Part shown: positions 6,629 to 14,807 of the stretch, in pieces
Numbering within the stretch: the first letter of the stretch is position 1
How the letters are laid out: the number at the start of each line of letters is the position of its first letter
Source of the DNA: 79-D21 sp964521575
Lineage (GTDB): Bacteria > Synergistota > Synergistia > Synergistales > 79-D21
Direction of reading: 5' to 3'
DNA length: 64,000 nucleotides
Assembly: GCA_964521575.1 (NCBI GenBank)
Contig: CAZFSR010000001.1
Span: 310,001 to 374,000, forward strand
Translations under genes and position numbers: made by a program
Notes under the pieces: model-generated
Seen by the model: only the letters and a program-made list of their open reading frames with translations
Databases searched by the model: none
Told to the model about the DNA's origin: nothing

Positions 6629-9600
6629 ACTCTTCCTGGAACAGGAACGCCTTTTCCCTGAAAAGCCGCAGGCAGGCGTCCACGACAAGGGGGTCCATCT
6701 TGGACCCCCGGCGGCCTTCGATCTCATCCAGTGCCCTGCCGATTCCCAGGGCAGGCCGGTACGGACGATGGGAGGCCATGGCTTCGACCGTGTCGGCTAC
6801 CGCGAGGATCCGGGATTCCACGAGGATCTCGCTTCCCTTGAGACCGCGGGGATACCCGCTTCCGTCCAGGGCCTCGTGGTGCTGGTAGACGATCTCGGCC
6901 AGCGGCCAGGGAAGGACGATCTCCTTCAGGATTTTCCAGCCGGCCTCGGGGTGGGTCTGGATCAGCTGGAACTCGATGGGGCTCAGGGCGCCCGGCTTTG
7001 CCAGGATTTCCGAAGGCACCTCGATCTTCCCGATGTCGTGGACCAGGGCCGCCAGTTCAACCTGGCTGCAGGCCTGGGGCTCCATCCCCAGCTCTTCGGA
7101 GATGGCCCGGGCCAGGTGGGCTACCCGTCGCTGGTGTCCTGCCGTGTAGGGGTCCCGGGCTTCCGATGCCCGGGTCAGCACCAGCACCGTCTGTTTCCAG
7201 GCCTCGTTCAGGTCGGAAAGCCGGTTCTCCAGCTGGCGGTTCAGGGCTTCGATGGCGTTTTTCGCCTCTTTCTGCGGGGTGATATCCTGGTAGATGAGGT
7301 AGGCCCCCTCCACGGCCCCTTTCTGGACGAGGGGGAAGCCCATGGCCTGGACCCAGATCGGGCTTTTGTCCCTGCGGAGCCGCCTGGCTTCCAGGAAGAA
7401 GTCGCGTTTCTCTTCGAACAGGACCTTCCAGTGCCCTCTTGAAATTTCCAGGTCTTCCTCGGGGACCAGGAGTTCCTCGATCGTCCTCCCGATCATTTCC
7501 GACCGCGTAAAGCCAAACATCCTCTGAGCGCACTCGTTGACCTTCCGGACCCGGCCTTGTCGGTCGCAGAGGAAAAGGCCCAGGGGTGCGTTCTGGAACA
7601 GCTGCCCCAGTTCCGCGGTCTTTCCCCGCAGCGCGTGGAGGGTGCGGTTTCTTTCGGTCATGTCCAGGCCGATGGCCACCAGCCAAAGGTTCGGTCCCTC
7701 ACCGACGGTCTGAAGACGGACCCAGACGGGATATTCCGTTCCGTCCTTCCTGCGGTGCCGTGTGGTGAAGGAGGTCCCGTCCTGCGCTCCAGAAAGGAGC
7801 GGGGCCGTCTTTTCCGCCAGCCATTCGCGGGAGACGGCCGGGGCGATGTCCATCGGTGTCAGGGCGGTCAGTTCTTCTGTCGTCAGGCCGATGGCGGCCA
7901 GGGCGCCCCGGTTGGCGTACTCGAACCGGAAGGTCCTCGGGTCAAGGACGTAGATCTCGTTGAGGCTGCTCTCGACGATGGAGGAAAGAAGGCGGATCTG
8001 GTTCTGCTTCAGCCGCTCCCCGGTCAGGTCATACCCGATGGACTGGAAGCCGATCCTTCTGCCTTCCTTGTCGAACAGGGCCCGGTCGGTCCAGCGCTGC
8101 CACCCGATCGTTCCGTCAGCGAGGAGCACTTCGTGTTCGTAGGTGACCGAGGGGGATTCCGGCGTAAGGGAAAGGAACTGCTGTTTCGCCGCCTGCCGCG
8201 CTTCCTCCGGCAGGAGATCGAAAAAGGATTTTCCCACCAGCTCCTCCCTGGATTTCCCGAAAAAACGGCAGTAGGCCTCGTTGACGTAGGAAAGCACCGA
8301 CTTCTCGTCGAACCGGCAGACCAGCGCCGGCATATCCTCCACCAGGGCGCGGTAAAGGTTCTCCTTCTCGGCCAGGAGCCGCTGCGCCTCCATTTCGGCC
8401 GTTCGGTCGTTCAGGCAGACTGCGAAACGCTTGCCCCCCATGGGGTAGGCCGTCACCTCGAACCATCGTCCAAGATCGCTGGAAAATCCCGAAAACGAAA
8501 CCGCTTTTCCCTCCAGGACCACTTCCCCGTATCGTTCCAGCCAGAAGGGTTCAACCCGGGGAAGCAGCTGGCGGACCGTTTTCCCGACGATGTCCCGGCT
8601 CGGGATCCCCGTATGGCGGGCGAACGCGGGGTTCACCTCCAGGAAGCGGTAATCCGCCGGCTTGCCGGTGGCGTCGAAGATCGTCTCGTGAAGGGCGAGC
8701 CCCTCCTGCATCCGGTTGAAGAGCCGGAGGTACCGGTTTTCGCTTTGCTGGAGCGAATCCGCCAGGCGCTGCTCTTCGGTCCGGTCCAGGGAGACGAACG
8801 CGGCCCCCGCGAACGCCCCTTCGGCATCCCTGAGGGCCTGGACGGAAAGGTCGAGGTGCCTCCCGCTGATGCACAGCGAATCCCGGATGGTCTTCCCCGT
8901 GGCTTTGACCGCCTGGATCCATCCGTTCACCTTGTCGCAGGCTTCCTGGGGCAGGATCTCCTCCAGGGTCGCGCCGGGAGAAACTCCCCGGTTGGAAACG
9001 ACCAGGCGCCCTTCCGGGTCCAGGACGAAGGAGGGACCCGTGAGCCTTTTGAGGAACGCTTCCTGTGCCTGGAGTATCGGCAGGTAGATTGTGTACAGGG
9101 GATCCTTCAGGCTCCTGAAGACGACCCCCACGAGCAGGACGTAGAAGGAGGCGACCTTGAAAAGGTGCCCCGCCATGTTCATGACCCCGTAGACGTCCGT
9201 GTAGAGGGTGAAGGCCATTTCGCTGGCTGCGGTCAAAAGGAGGCTGACGGCCAGGACAGCCCGGTAGGGCCGGGTAGCAGGCTCTTCCGACCGAAGGACG
9301 AGCGCGGCAGAAAAAAGGAGGGCGGCGGCGAGAACCCATTCAATGGAGATCTTGAGGGGGGTCAGGCCGGTGCCGGGAAGGTAGCAGTCCGGGAAGTGGC
9401 CCGAAAAAACCAGGGCGAGGCCCGCAAGGAAGTAAAGGGTGACTCCGGAGGTAAAGGCAGGGAAGAAGGATTTCTTCCGGTGAAAGAGCACCGTGGCCAA
9501 GAGGCCCGCGGTTTCCAGGGTCCGGGCCAGGATCCAGAACTGGGTCGAAGGGTTGGCGGAAAAGCCGGGAAAAACTCCCATCCCCTTGAACGCCAGGGTG

Positions 9601-9821
9601 TGAAGGAGATCGATCCCCGCCACGGCAAGGTACAGAACGCCAAGCCCGGCCGTCAGGGAGTTTCGCTCCCATTGGGGAACCGCCAGGCCCAGAAAACCGA
9701 TCAGGCAGGCGATCACCACCGACCAGAGCTCGGCTAGGGCGTGGAAGAGAAGGTAGTTGCGGGTCGATCCCCACCACACGAGGACTCCCAGGACAAGAAA
9801 GGGCACCGCATGCTTTCGCAA
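6627..9821 (-). CDS. Membrane PAS sensor with HD-GYP output (putative c-di-GMP phosphodiesterase)
   Basis: The 1064-aa protein starts with about seven membrane helices (residues 1-245) resembling the MASE3 sensory module. A chain of about five PAS/PAC units follows (residues about 250-860), then an HD-GYP domain (about 885-1060). The HD-GYP residues are present: HDIGK for the metal site, HHEALDGSGYPRGL for the GYP loop, and DTVEAMASHRPYR. It probably hydrolyses c-di-GMP in response to a membrane or cytosolic cue. The start is TTG at 9821 with GGGGG 7 nt upstream. Another PAS/HD-GYP protein begins at 61230 and shares the DPYTAGHQRRVA entry motif. Confidence 0.88.
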   Translation of the reverse strand: MRKHAVPFLVLGVLVWWGSTRNYLLFHALAELWSVVIACLIGFLGLAVPQWERNSLTAGLGVLYLAVAGIDLLHTLAFKGMGVFPGFSANPSTQFWILARTLETAGLLATVLFHRKKSFFPAFTSGVTLYFLAGLALVFSGHFPDCYLPGTGLTPLKISIEWVLAAALLFSAALVLRSEEPATRPYRAVLAVSLLLTAASEMAFTLYTDVYGVMNMAGHLFKVASFYVLLVGVVFRSLKDPLYTIYLPILQAQEAFLKRLTGPSFVLDPEGRLVVSNRGVSPGATLEEILPQEACDKVNGWIQAVKATGKTIRDSLCISGRHLDLSVQALRDAEGAFAGAAFVSLDRTEEQRLADSLQQSENRYLRLFNRMQEGLALHETIFDATGKPADYRFLEVNPAFARHTGIPSRDIVGKTVRQLLPRVEPFWLERYGEVVLEGKAVSFSGFSSDLGRWFEVTAYPMGGKRFAVCLNDRTAEMEAQRLLAEKENLYRALVEDMPALVCRFDEKSVLSYVNEAYCRFFGKSREELVGKSFFDLLPEEARQAAKQQFLSLTPESPSVTYEHEVLLADGTIGWQRWTDRALFDKEGRRIGFQSIGYDLTGERLKQNQIRLLSSIVESSLNEIYVLDPRTFRFEYANRGALAAIGLTTEELTALTPMDIAPAVSREWLAEKTAPLLSGAQDGTSFTTRHRRKDGTEYPVWVRLQTVGEGPNLWLVAIGLDMTERNRTLHALRGKTAELGQLFQNAPLGLFLCDRQGRVRKVNECAQRMFGFTRSEMIGRTIEELLVPEEDLEISRGHWKVLFEEKRDFFLEARRLRRDKSPIWVQAMGFPLVQKGAVEGAYLIYQDITPQKEAKNAIEALNRQLENRLSDLNEAWKQTVLVLTRASEARDPYTAGHQRRVAHLARAISEELGMEPQACSQVELAALVHDIGKIEVPSEILAKPGALSPIEFQLIQTHPEAGWKILKEIVLPWPLAEIVYQHHEALDGSGYPRGLKGSEILVESRILAVADTVEAMASHRPYRPALGIGRALDEIEGRRGSKMDPLVVDACLRLFREKAFLFQEE

Positions 9822-9942
9822 GACCCTACCCCCGTACTTGCCAGGTTAAAAGCGAACCTCAGGTAGAATAGCAGTCTCAAGAACGAGGGGCAAGGCAGAA
9901 TTTCGAAAAGAGGACCAGTATGCCTGTGTGGAGCAATCCCCC

Positions 9943-10557
9943 TCAGGGGCGCGGGACTTCCCGGTCGAAGCAGTCCGGGCAGAGGACCCGTCCGTCGGAC
10001 AACCGGGCTTTCGTCTCCATAACGGATTCCCCGCAGGCTTCGCAGGTGAGGCTGCGCTTCATCGGGGCGTGGGGAGGCACAGGCCGGAGAGGTTTCTTGA
10101 TCTCGAACAGTTCGTCGAGGTCGGCTTCGAGAATCCGCCTGCCCCTTTCCTGGCGGAGGGTTTCGAAACGAAGGGCCTCTTCGCCCGACAGCGTGCCGTC
10201 GTTGCTCTTTGCCTGGAGCCGGCGGTACTCGTCGGGGCCTTCCGCGGGTTTCGGGGGCCGCGCCACGATCCGGATGGCCTTGCCGTCCCGCCTGCGGTAG
10301 AAGCTGAAGCCCATCTTGCCGATTCCAAGCAGGACCAGGTTCCCCTTCCCTACCGTGCACCCGGTCAGCACCTGGACCGCATCGACGGCACAGGTGTCGG
10401 ATTCGGCCACCGCCACGACCTCCTCGTCGCCCGCCCGGCCGATTTCCCTAAGGGCCAGCTCCGCCACGCGGATGCCGGTGGCGAGCCCCGGGCACCAGTG
10501 CCCGTGGAAGGCGATGGCTTCCCGGATCTTCTCTTCTGGGATCGTCGTTCCCGCCAT
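9943..10557 (-). CDS. FmdE-family protein with C-terminal zinc ribbon
   Basis: The 204-aa product has an N-terminal FmdE/FwdE-type domain (formylmethanofuran dehydrogenase subunit E family). Its signatures are FHGHWCPGLATG (His and Cys metal ligands) and DTCAVDAVQVLTGCTVGKGNL. The C-terminus carries a CxxC...CxxC zinc ribbon (CEACGE and CPDC). In bacteria the role is unclear; a metal-site or molybdenum/tungsten link is often proposed because of FwdE. ATG 10557 (GGAAA 9 nt upstream) is preferred over a GTG at 10566 that overlaps the stop of the preceding gene. It is co-transcribed with the YheO-type regulator. Confidence 0.8.
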   Translation of the reverse strand: MAGTTIPEEKIREAIAFHGHWCPGLATGIRVAELALREIGRAGDEEVVAVAESDTCAVDAVQVLTGCTVGKGNLVLLGIGKMGFSFYRRRDGKAIRIVARPPKPAEGPDEYRRLQAKSNDGTLSGEEALRFETLRQERGRRILEADLDELFEIKKPLRPVPPHAPMKRSLTCEACGESVMETKARLSDGRVLCPDCFDREVPRP

Positions 10558-10562
10558 TGCCT

Positions 10563-11225
10563 TCACTTTCCTTTCGCGGCCCGCACGGCCCGGATGTCGG
10601 CGTATAGGGTGTAGCGGCTTTTGCCCATTTCCTTGGTCAGCATGGGGACCGCCCCTTTCAGCTTGAAGAACCCCCGTTCCTCCAGTTTCCGGATGCAGGC
10701 GACCCTTTCCTCCCGGTCAAGGTAGCGGAGAGGCTTGCCGAAATCCTGGCGGGCCTTTTCCAGGATCTCGAAGGCGTGGTCTCCGTCCACCCCGGGGAAC
10801 CTCTCCGCCTGGAAGGCGCTGAAGGAGAGGGGCCTGAGGGTCGTCAGGAAGGTGCCCATGTCCTTGAGCAGAAGGCCTTTCGTCATGTCGAAGTTGATGC
10901 AGAGGAAACCGACCAGGGCCCTGGTCTCGTCCCGGATCAGGGCGACCCCCGAGCGCATCGCCCGGCCGTTGGCCGCCTCCGAGGGGTAATTGGCCAGGAA
11001 GTCGACCGATTCGGCCTCCGGGCTGGTCATCAGGAAGTGGCCGAGATCGGTCATGGGGGCATCCAGGTTCCGGCCGGTCAATTCGCCGTTTTCGATGGCG
11101 ACGATAAACGGTTCTCCCCTGGAGACGTCATGCAGGAGGATTTCGCAATCCCTCCCGAGCATGGCCCCCAGGAGGCGTACGACGGATACGAGCGGTTTGA
11201 GCAAGGGGTGGCATTTCCTGGACAT
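10563..11225 (-). CDS. YheO/DauR-type transcriptional regulator (PAS_6 + HTH_22)
   Basis: The 220-aa protein has an N-terminal YheO-like PAS domain (residues about 5-120; LLGRDCEILLHDVS-type opening) and a C-terminal helix-turn-helix (FFKLKGAVPMLTKEMGKSRYTLYADIR). The family includes DauR, which controls D-arginine catabolism. It lies just downstream of an ornithine cyclodeaminase-family gene that ends at a terminator, and overlaps the FmdE-type gene. A role in controlling nearby amino acid genes is inferred. GGGAGGAGG precedes ATG 11225. Confidence 0.85.
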   Translation of the reverse strand: MSRKCHPLLKPLVSVVRLLGAMLGRDCEILLHDVSRGEPFIVAIENGELTGRNLDAPMTDLGHFLMTSPEAESVDFLANYPSEAANGRAMRSGVALIRDETRALVGFLCINFDMTKGLLLKDMGTFLTTLRPLSFSAFQAERFPGVDGDHAFEILEKARQDFGKPLRYLDREERVACIRKLEERGFFKLKGAVPMLTKEMGKSRYTLYADIRAVRAAKGK

Positions 11226-11251
11226 GGCGGTCCTCCTCCCGCGAGACCCCG

Positions 11252-11286
11252 AAAAAAGGAAGGGCAGGCAAGGGGCCTGCCCTTCC
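11252..11286 (-). terminator. Rho-independent terminator after the ornithine cyclodeaminase-family gene
   Basis: The minus strand reads a 12-bp stem GGAAGGGCAGGC/GCCTGCCCTTCC followed by TTTTTT. It separates the permease/cyclodeaminase unit from the downstream regulator gene. Confidence 0.85.
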
Positions 11287-11308
11287 GCAAGTTTACGGGA
11301 TCTCTCCG

Positions 11309-12298
11309 TTAAAGCGCAACCTCGGTCCCGATGCCCAGGGCCTTTGCCTTTTCAACGACGGCGACTGCGGCCACGACGTCCAGCGTGGCGAACCCGACGG
11401 TTTTCATGACGGTGATTTCCTCGGGAGAGGTCCTGCCCGGGACCCTTCCCAGGATCAGGTCGCCCAGTTCCCCGGCGATCCGGTCGGAAGAGAACAGTCC
11501 CTCCCCCATGGGGATGATGAAGTCCCCGGCTTCTGCCAGAACGGCTTCCCGGTTGTCCACGAAGATCCTGCCCGCTCGGCGGAGCAGTTCCACGGGGATC
11601 TCCCGCATGCTTGGCGTGTACGACCCGACGCCGTTGACGTGGCACCCCGGCTTGATCCGGTTCCCGTCGAACACGGGCTTGCTGGAGGTCGTGACGGTGG
11701 TGATCACGTCGGCCCCTTCAACGGCCTCGTCGGGGTTTTTGGCTCCTACCAGCGTGGTGCCGAAGCGATCCGCCAGGGGCTGGTTTTTCGTGACGAACTT
11801 CTGGACCCGGCCGGGATCCACGTCGAAGACGCGGACTTCCCTCAGGTCCCGGACGGTCATGAGGGCCTCCAGCTGGGCCGTCGCCTGGCCGCCCGTCCCG
11901 AAAAGGGCCGCGACCCGGCTCCCGGGGTTGGAGAGCAGTTCCGTGGCCGCTCCGGAGATGGCGGCGGTCCGAAGCTGCGTCAGGGTCGTGCCCTCGACGA
12001 TCGCCGTCACCAGCCCCGTGGTGCCGTCGATCAGGGCCACCGTCGCGGGGACGACGGGAATTCCCCTTTCCGCGTTCCCGGGGAAGAAGGAGACCATCTT
12101 GACGCCCGCCATGTTCAGTCCGCCCACGTAGGCGGGCATGAACATGCACTGTCCCGATTTGTCCTCGGTGTCCAGGTTGACCCGGAGCGGAACTTTCGCC
12201 TTTCCCTCGGTGTGGAGCACGAAGGCTTTCTTGTCGGCCTCGATGGCGTCCCTCATGGTGAAGAAGGACAGGATCTGTTCTCGCGATAGAAAAAGCAA
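11309..12298 (-). CDS. Ornithine cyclodeaminase/mu-crystallin family enzyme
   Basis: The 329-aa NAD(P)-binding protein resembles ornithine cyclodeaminase, alanine dehydrogenase (archaeal type) and ketimine reductases. It has the N-terminal substrate domain (FMPAYVGGLNMAGVKMVSFFPGN with the conserved Lys), GTTLTQLRTAAISG, a Rossmann motif GTGGQATAQLEAL near residue 133 with Asp ending the second strand (VRVFDVD), and GVGSYTPSMREI. It may convert ornithine to proline or reduce a cyclic imine; sequence alone does not decide. The start is TTG 12298 with AAAGGGG 8 nt upstream. It follows the TauE/SafE-type gene by 25 bp, so the two form an operon. Confidence 0.85.
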   Translation of the reverse strand: MLFLSREQILSFFTMRDAIEADKKAFVLHTEGKAKVPLRVNLDTEDKSGQCMFMPAYVGGLNMAGVKMVSFFPGNAERGIPVVPATVALIDGTTGLVTAIVEGTTLTQLRTAAISGAATELLSNPGSRVAALFGTGGQATAQLEALMTVRDLREVRVFDVDPGRVQKFVTKNQPLADRFGTTLVGAKNPDEAVEGADVITTVTTSSKPVFDGNRIKPGCHVNGVGSYTPSMREIPVELLRRAGRIFVDNREAVLAEAGDFIIPMGEGLFSSDRIAGELGDLILGRVPGRTSPEEITVMKTVGFATLDVVAAVAVVEKAKALGIGTEVAL

Positions 12299-12323
12299 CT
12301 TCTCAACCCCTTTCCAGGCAGGA

Positions 12324-13205
12324 TCAGGCTTCCTGTTTAACGGCCTCCGACGCCATGGCTCCCTTCAGCAGGCTGGCTCCAGAATACAATACCACGGCGG
12401 CGACGACCCACTGGAGCATAGAAACGTTGAGGCTCTTCACGATGAAGACTGCGGCCAGGACGCCCGCGATGCCGAAGATGCTGGAGAAGAGCGTGATTTT
12501 CCGTCCGTACTGTCCCAGGCGGACGAACTCGCTGGCCCCTACGGGAACGGAGAAGGTGCAGGCTCCCATCATCACGGGGAAGGCGACGGCGGGGTTGAGG
12601 CCGAGGGCGTAGACCGTGGCCATGGTCGGGGCGTAGGAGCCGATGCCCACGTTGTTCAGGGCTCCGTAGACGACCATGAGGGCGATGGCCAGGGCGAGCT
12701 TCCCGCCGGCCAGGCCGATGGCTTCGCCGCCGGCCGGGATGAGGTTGAACTTGCCCGCCACGACGAAGAATGCCGCCAGGATAAGGCCGATGCCCATGAA
12801 CAGGCGGATGCGGGAGACCGGCATGCGGACGACGAAGCGGGGGCCGAAATAGGCACCGATCATCTGGGCGGCGATGAGGAGGACGAGGGTTTTCGGCTCG
12901 ACGCTGATGGCCGAGATGTAAGCCAGGGCCATGACCGCGACCGGGATGGCGCACTGGGTGTTCAGCGTGCCGGGAAGTTTCTTGTCGTCCAGGAGCTTGC
13001 GTGCGCGGTAGACGACGGTCGAAAGGGCGAAGTCGGAGATGCCGAACGTGGAGAGGAAGAAGACGATGGCTCCCCAGGCCGCGAGGAAGACGTTGTTTCC
13101 GGGTTCCTTCCAGGCTTCCTCCTTATGCTTGAGAAAGTCGGAGAAGAAGCGGACCGCATAAAGACCGTTGACGGCGATGACCAGCAGCAGCAGGATCTTG
13201 ACCAT
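12324..13205 (-). CDS. TauE/SafE-family anion permease
   Basis: The 293-aa membrane protein has about eight helices in two repeats. The family moves sulfite, sulfoacetate, sulfonates or other organic anions. ATG 13205 (MVKILLLLVIAVNGLY) is preferred over a longer frame starting at 13265 because GGGGAG lies just upstream and the first transmembrane helix starts there. It is first in an operon with the cyclodeaminase-family gene, so it may export or import a product or substrate of that enzyme (inference). Confidence 0.8.
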   Translation of the reverse strand: MVKILLLLVIAVNGLYAVRFFSDFLKHKEEAWKEPGNNVFLAAWGAIVFFLSTFGISDFALSTVVYRARKLLDDKKLPGTLNTQCAIPVAVMALAYISAISVEPKTLVLLIAAQMIGAYFGPRFVVRMPVSRIRLFMGIGLILAAFFVVAGKFNLIPAGGEAIGLAGGKLALAIALMVVYGALNNVGIGSYAPTMATVYALGLNPAVAFPVMMGACTFSVPVGASEFVRLGQYGRKITLFSSIFGIAGVLAAVFIVKSLNVSMLQWVVAAVVLYSGASLLKGAMASEAVKQEA

Positions 13206-13266
13206 TCCCTTGCACTCCCCTTTCCGTATTGTTCGGGATTTCACAACCCTGTTAAATCGTGCCACG

Positions 13267-13303
13267 AATCAACAACATTGTCAATAATACACAATGGTTG
13301 ATT
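13267..13303 (-). promoter_or_regulatory. Large imperfect inverted repeat upstream of the TauE/SafE-cyclodeaminase operon
   Basis: Arms AATCAAC-AA-CATTGT (13267-13281) and ACAATG-GTTGATT (13291-13303) flank a 9-nt AT-rich centre. The minus strand has TTGACA inside it, a likely -35 box. An operator over the promoter of the permease/cyclodeaminase operon is the simplest reading. The binding protein is unknown; the YheO-type regulator is one candidate. Confidence 0.5.
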
Positions 13304-13313
13304 CCTGATTGCG

Positions 13314-13341
13314 GGAAAAAGGGGCCCGAAGGCCCCTTCCC
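13314..13341 (-). terminator. Rho-independent terminator of the glutamine amidotransferase-like gene
   Basis: On the minus strand AAGGGGCC-TTCG-GGCCCC is followed by TTTTT. It lies 36 bp after the stop of the gene at 13377. Confidence 0.8.
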
Positions 13342-13376
13342 GAACGACGGCGGTGTTCCTGCACACGCGTTCCCGC

Positions 13377-14006
13377 TTAGCCTTCCGCCATCCAGAAATA
13401 GTCCTGTCCCGGCTTTTCCAGACCGGTCATGCCGAAGGGGAAGTCGCTGGCGAAAACGATGCCCTTTCCCTTTTTCCAGGCCAGCATGTCGCGGTTGCCC
13501 TTCTTGACGAAGGGTTTCCCGTTGTAGAAGCCGAAGAAGTTGGACTCGTAGATCGAAAGGGTTTCCCGAAGGGGCAGCCCCATCTCCGCGACGAGCTTCA
13601 GGATGAACTCGCTGTCGGTGAGGCCTCCGGCGACGCGGGCCAGTTCCGACACGGACTTCTCGTTGCCGTTGACCGCCGCCACGAGCTCGGCCTGGCCGGA
13701 CACTCGGAAAGGATGGCAGTTGGCGTCGGACACTCCCCCCTCGCTCGCTTCACGGGTGTGGAAGAGGACCCAGTCGTAATCGGCCGTTTCCATGGCCTTC
13801 GCGATCGCCTCCACGCCCAGGTTCACGCCCTTTTCGAGGCGGGTGAGGCGGCCGTCTTTCACCAGGGCGTAGCCGTTGCCCTGTCCCCCGTCCCGGAGCT
13901 CCAGGTCCCGGAGGTATTGTTCCAGGGTCGAGCATCCCTCCACCGAGGAAAGCGCCCTTTTCAGTTCGTCGATCCCTTCGCGGTTCGCCAGCAGCAGCCT
14001 GCACAT
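13377..14006 (-). CDS. Class II glutamine amidotransferase-like (Ntn-hydrolase) protein
   Basis: The 209-aa protein begins Met-Cys, so Cys2 would be the N-terminal nucleophile after Met removal. FHTREASEGGVSDANCHPF (near residues 80-100) matches the Arg and Asn-X-His-Pro-Phe segment of class II glutaminase domains, and NGNEK resembles the oxyanion-region asparagine. No synthase domain follows, so it is a stand-alone YafJ/EgtC-like Ntn hydrolase with unknown acceptor. It is divergent from the UspA gene and ends at its own terminator. Confidence 0.75.
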   Translation of the reverse strand: MCRLLLANREGIDELKRALSSVEGCSTLEQYLRDLELRDGGQGNGYALVKDGRLTRLEKGVNLGVEAIAKAMETADYDWVLFHTREASEGGVSDANCHPFRVSGQAELVAAVNGNEKSVSELARVAGGLTDSEFILKLVAEMGLPLRETLSIYESNFFGFYNGKPFVKKGNRDMLAWKKGKGIVFASDFPFGMTGLEKPGQDYFWMAEG

Positions 14007-14110
14007 GGGCCTGTCACCTGTCCTTTCGATCCGGATTCCAGATATTTTACCCTACCTTTCGCGGGCGGCAGGGCCTGAACAGCAGGAAGTCAGGGTTTAA
14101 AATGAACAAG

Positions 14111-14119
14111 TGATATAAT
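14111..14119 (+). promoter_or_regulatory. Extended -10 promoter of the UspA gene
   Basis: TGATATAAT is a perfect extended -10 (TGnTATAAT). It lies about 50 nt before the UspA start in an AT-rich patch. No good -35 is seen, as is usual for extended -10 promoters. Confidence 0.5.
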
Positions 14120-14169
14120 AAAATAATAGCGCAAGAAAGCTAAGACATGGCTGTCGGGAGGTGAGCGGC

Positions 14170-14616
14170 ATGAAAAGGGTCGTTGTGGCGATCGACCACA
14201 GCGCGGTCAGCCGAAGCCTCATGGATTACGCCTTCAGCTACGCAGTCCGTGAAAAAGACGTCACCCTCTACTTCCTCAACGTGGTCGAGCCCGGCATGGC
14301 GGGCTGGAGGCTCCATGCCGGCGAGGTAGACGAAACCCTCCTCGCGAAGGTCAGGAAAGAAGTCCATGACTGGGTTCACGGGGCAGCGGCGGAGTTCGGG
14401 CAGGCCATCCCGGACCTGCGGGTCGCGGTGCGTCCCGGGATTCCCAGCGAGACGATCCTCGACTTCGCCGAAGGGGTGGCGGCCGAGATGATCATGATCG
14501 GCCACCGGGGGAACCTCGAAAGGAAGCGGTTTTCCCTGGGCAGCGTGGCGGCGAAGGTCGTGGCGCACGCGAACTGCAGCGTCTATGTGCATCGGCCCAG
14601 GGTCTTGGGCGAATAG
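14170..14616 (+). CDS. Universal stress protein, UspA family (ATP-binding type)
   Basis: The 148-aa cytoplasmic protein has the UspA fold. The start MKRVVVAIDHSAVS carries the first strand and nucleotide-binding Asp. The C-terminal GHRGNLERKRFSLGS fits the G-2X-G-9X-G(S/T) ATP-binding motif, and VYVHRP ends the last strand. ATG 14170 is chosen over GTG 14161 because the GGAGGTGAG ribosome-binding site (14157-14165) overlaps the latter. The gene is monocistronic with an extended -10 promoter and a terminator, which suggests stress or growth-phase control. Confidence 0.88.
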   Translation: MKRVVVAIDHSAVSRSLMDYAFSYAVREKDVTLYFLNVVEPGMAGWRLHAGEVDETLLAKVRKEVHDWVHGAAAEFGQAIPDLRVAVRPGIPSETILDFAEGVAAEMIMIGHRGNLERKRFSLGSVAAKVVAHANCSVYVHRPRVLGE

Positions 14617-14641
14617 GCCGCTTAGGTCGGCTGCCACCGAA

Positions 14642-14680
14642 GAAAGCCCCGTGTCCCCCGCAGGGGGGCGCGGGGCTTTC
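14642..14680 (+). terminator. Rho-independent terminator of the UspA gene
   Basis: A stem GAAAGCCCCG/CGGGGCTTTC with an inner GC-rich hairpin is followed by GCTTTTCTT, 25 bp after the UspA stop codon. Confidence 0.8.
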
Positions 14681-14695
14681 GCTTTTCTTCGGGAA

Positions 14696-14767
14696 ATTGG
14701 ATGGCTTATGAGGGATCCAATTGGGGGTTTCCAAGGCGAATATTGAGGGTATGATCCATTATTGGAT
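14696..14767 (+). promoter_or_regulatory. Probable MocR operator: four 7-bp half-sites ATTGGAT/ATCCAAT
   Basis: ATTGGAT occurs at 14696-14702, its complement ATCCAAT at 14715-14721, and the inverted pair ATCCA-TTAT-TGGAT at 14754-14767 contains ATTGGAT again (14761-14767). MocR/GabR proteins commonly bind repeated half-sites upstream of their own genes, and the array sits directly before the MocR start at 14808. Autoregulation of the operon is inferred. Confidence 0.55.
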
Positions 14768-14807
14768 GGTGTCATATGGACCAACGAAGGGAAAAGAGGG
14801 AATGAGC

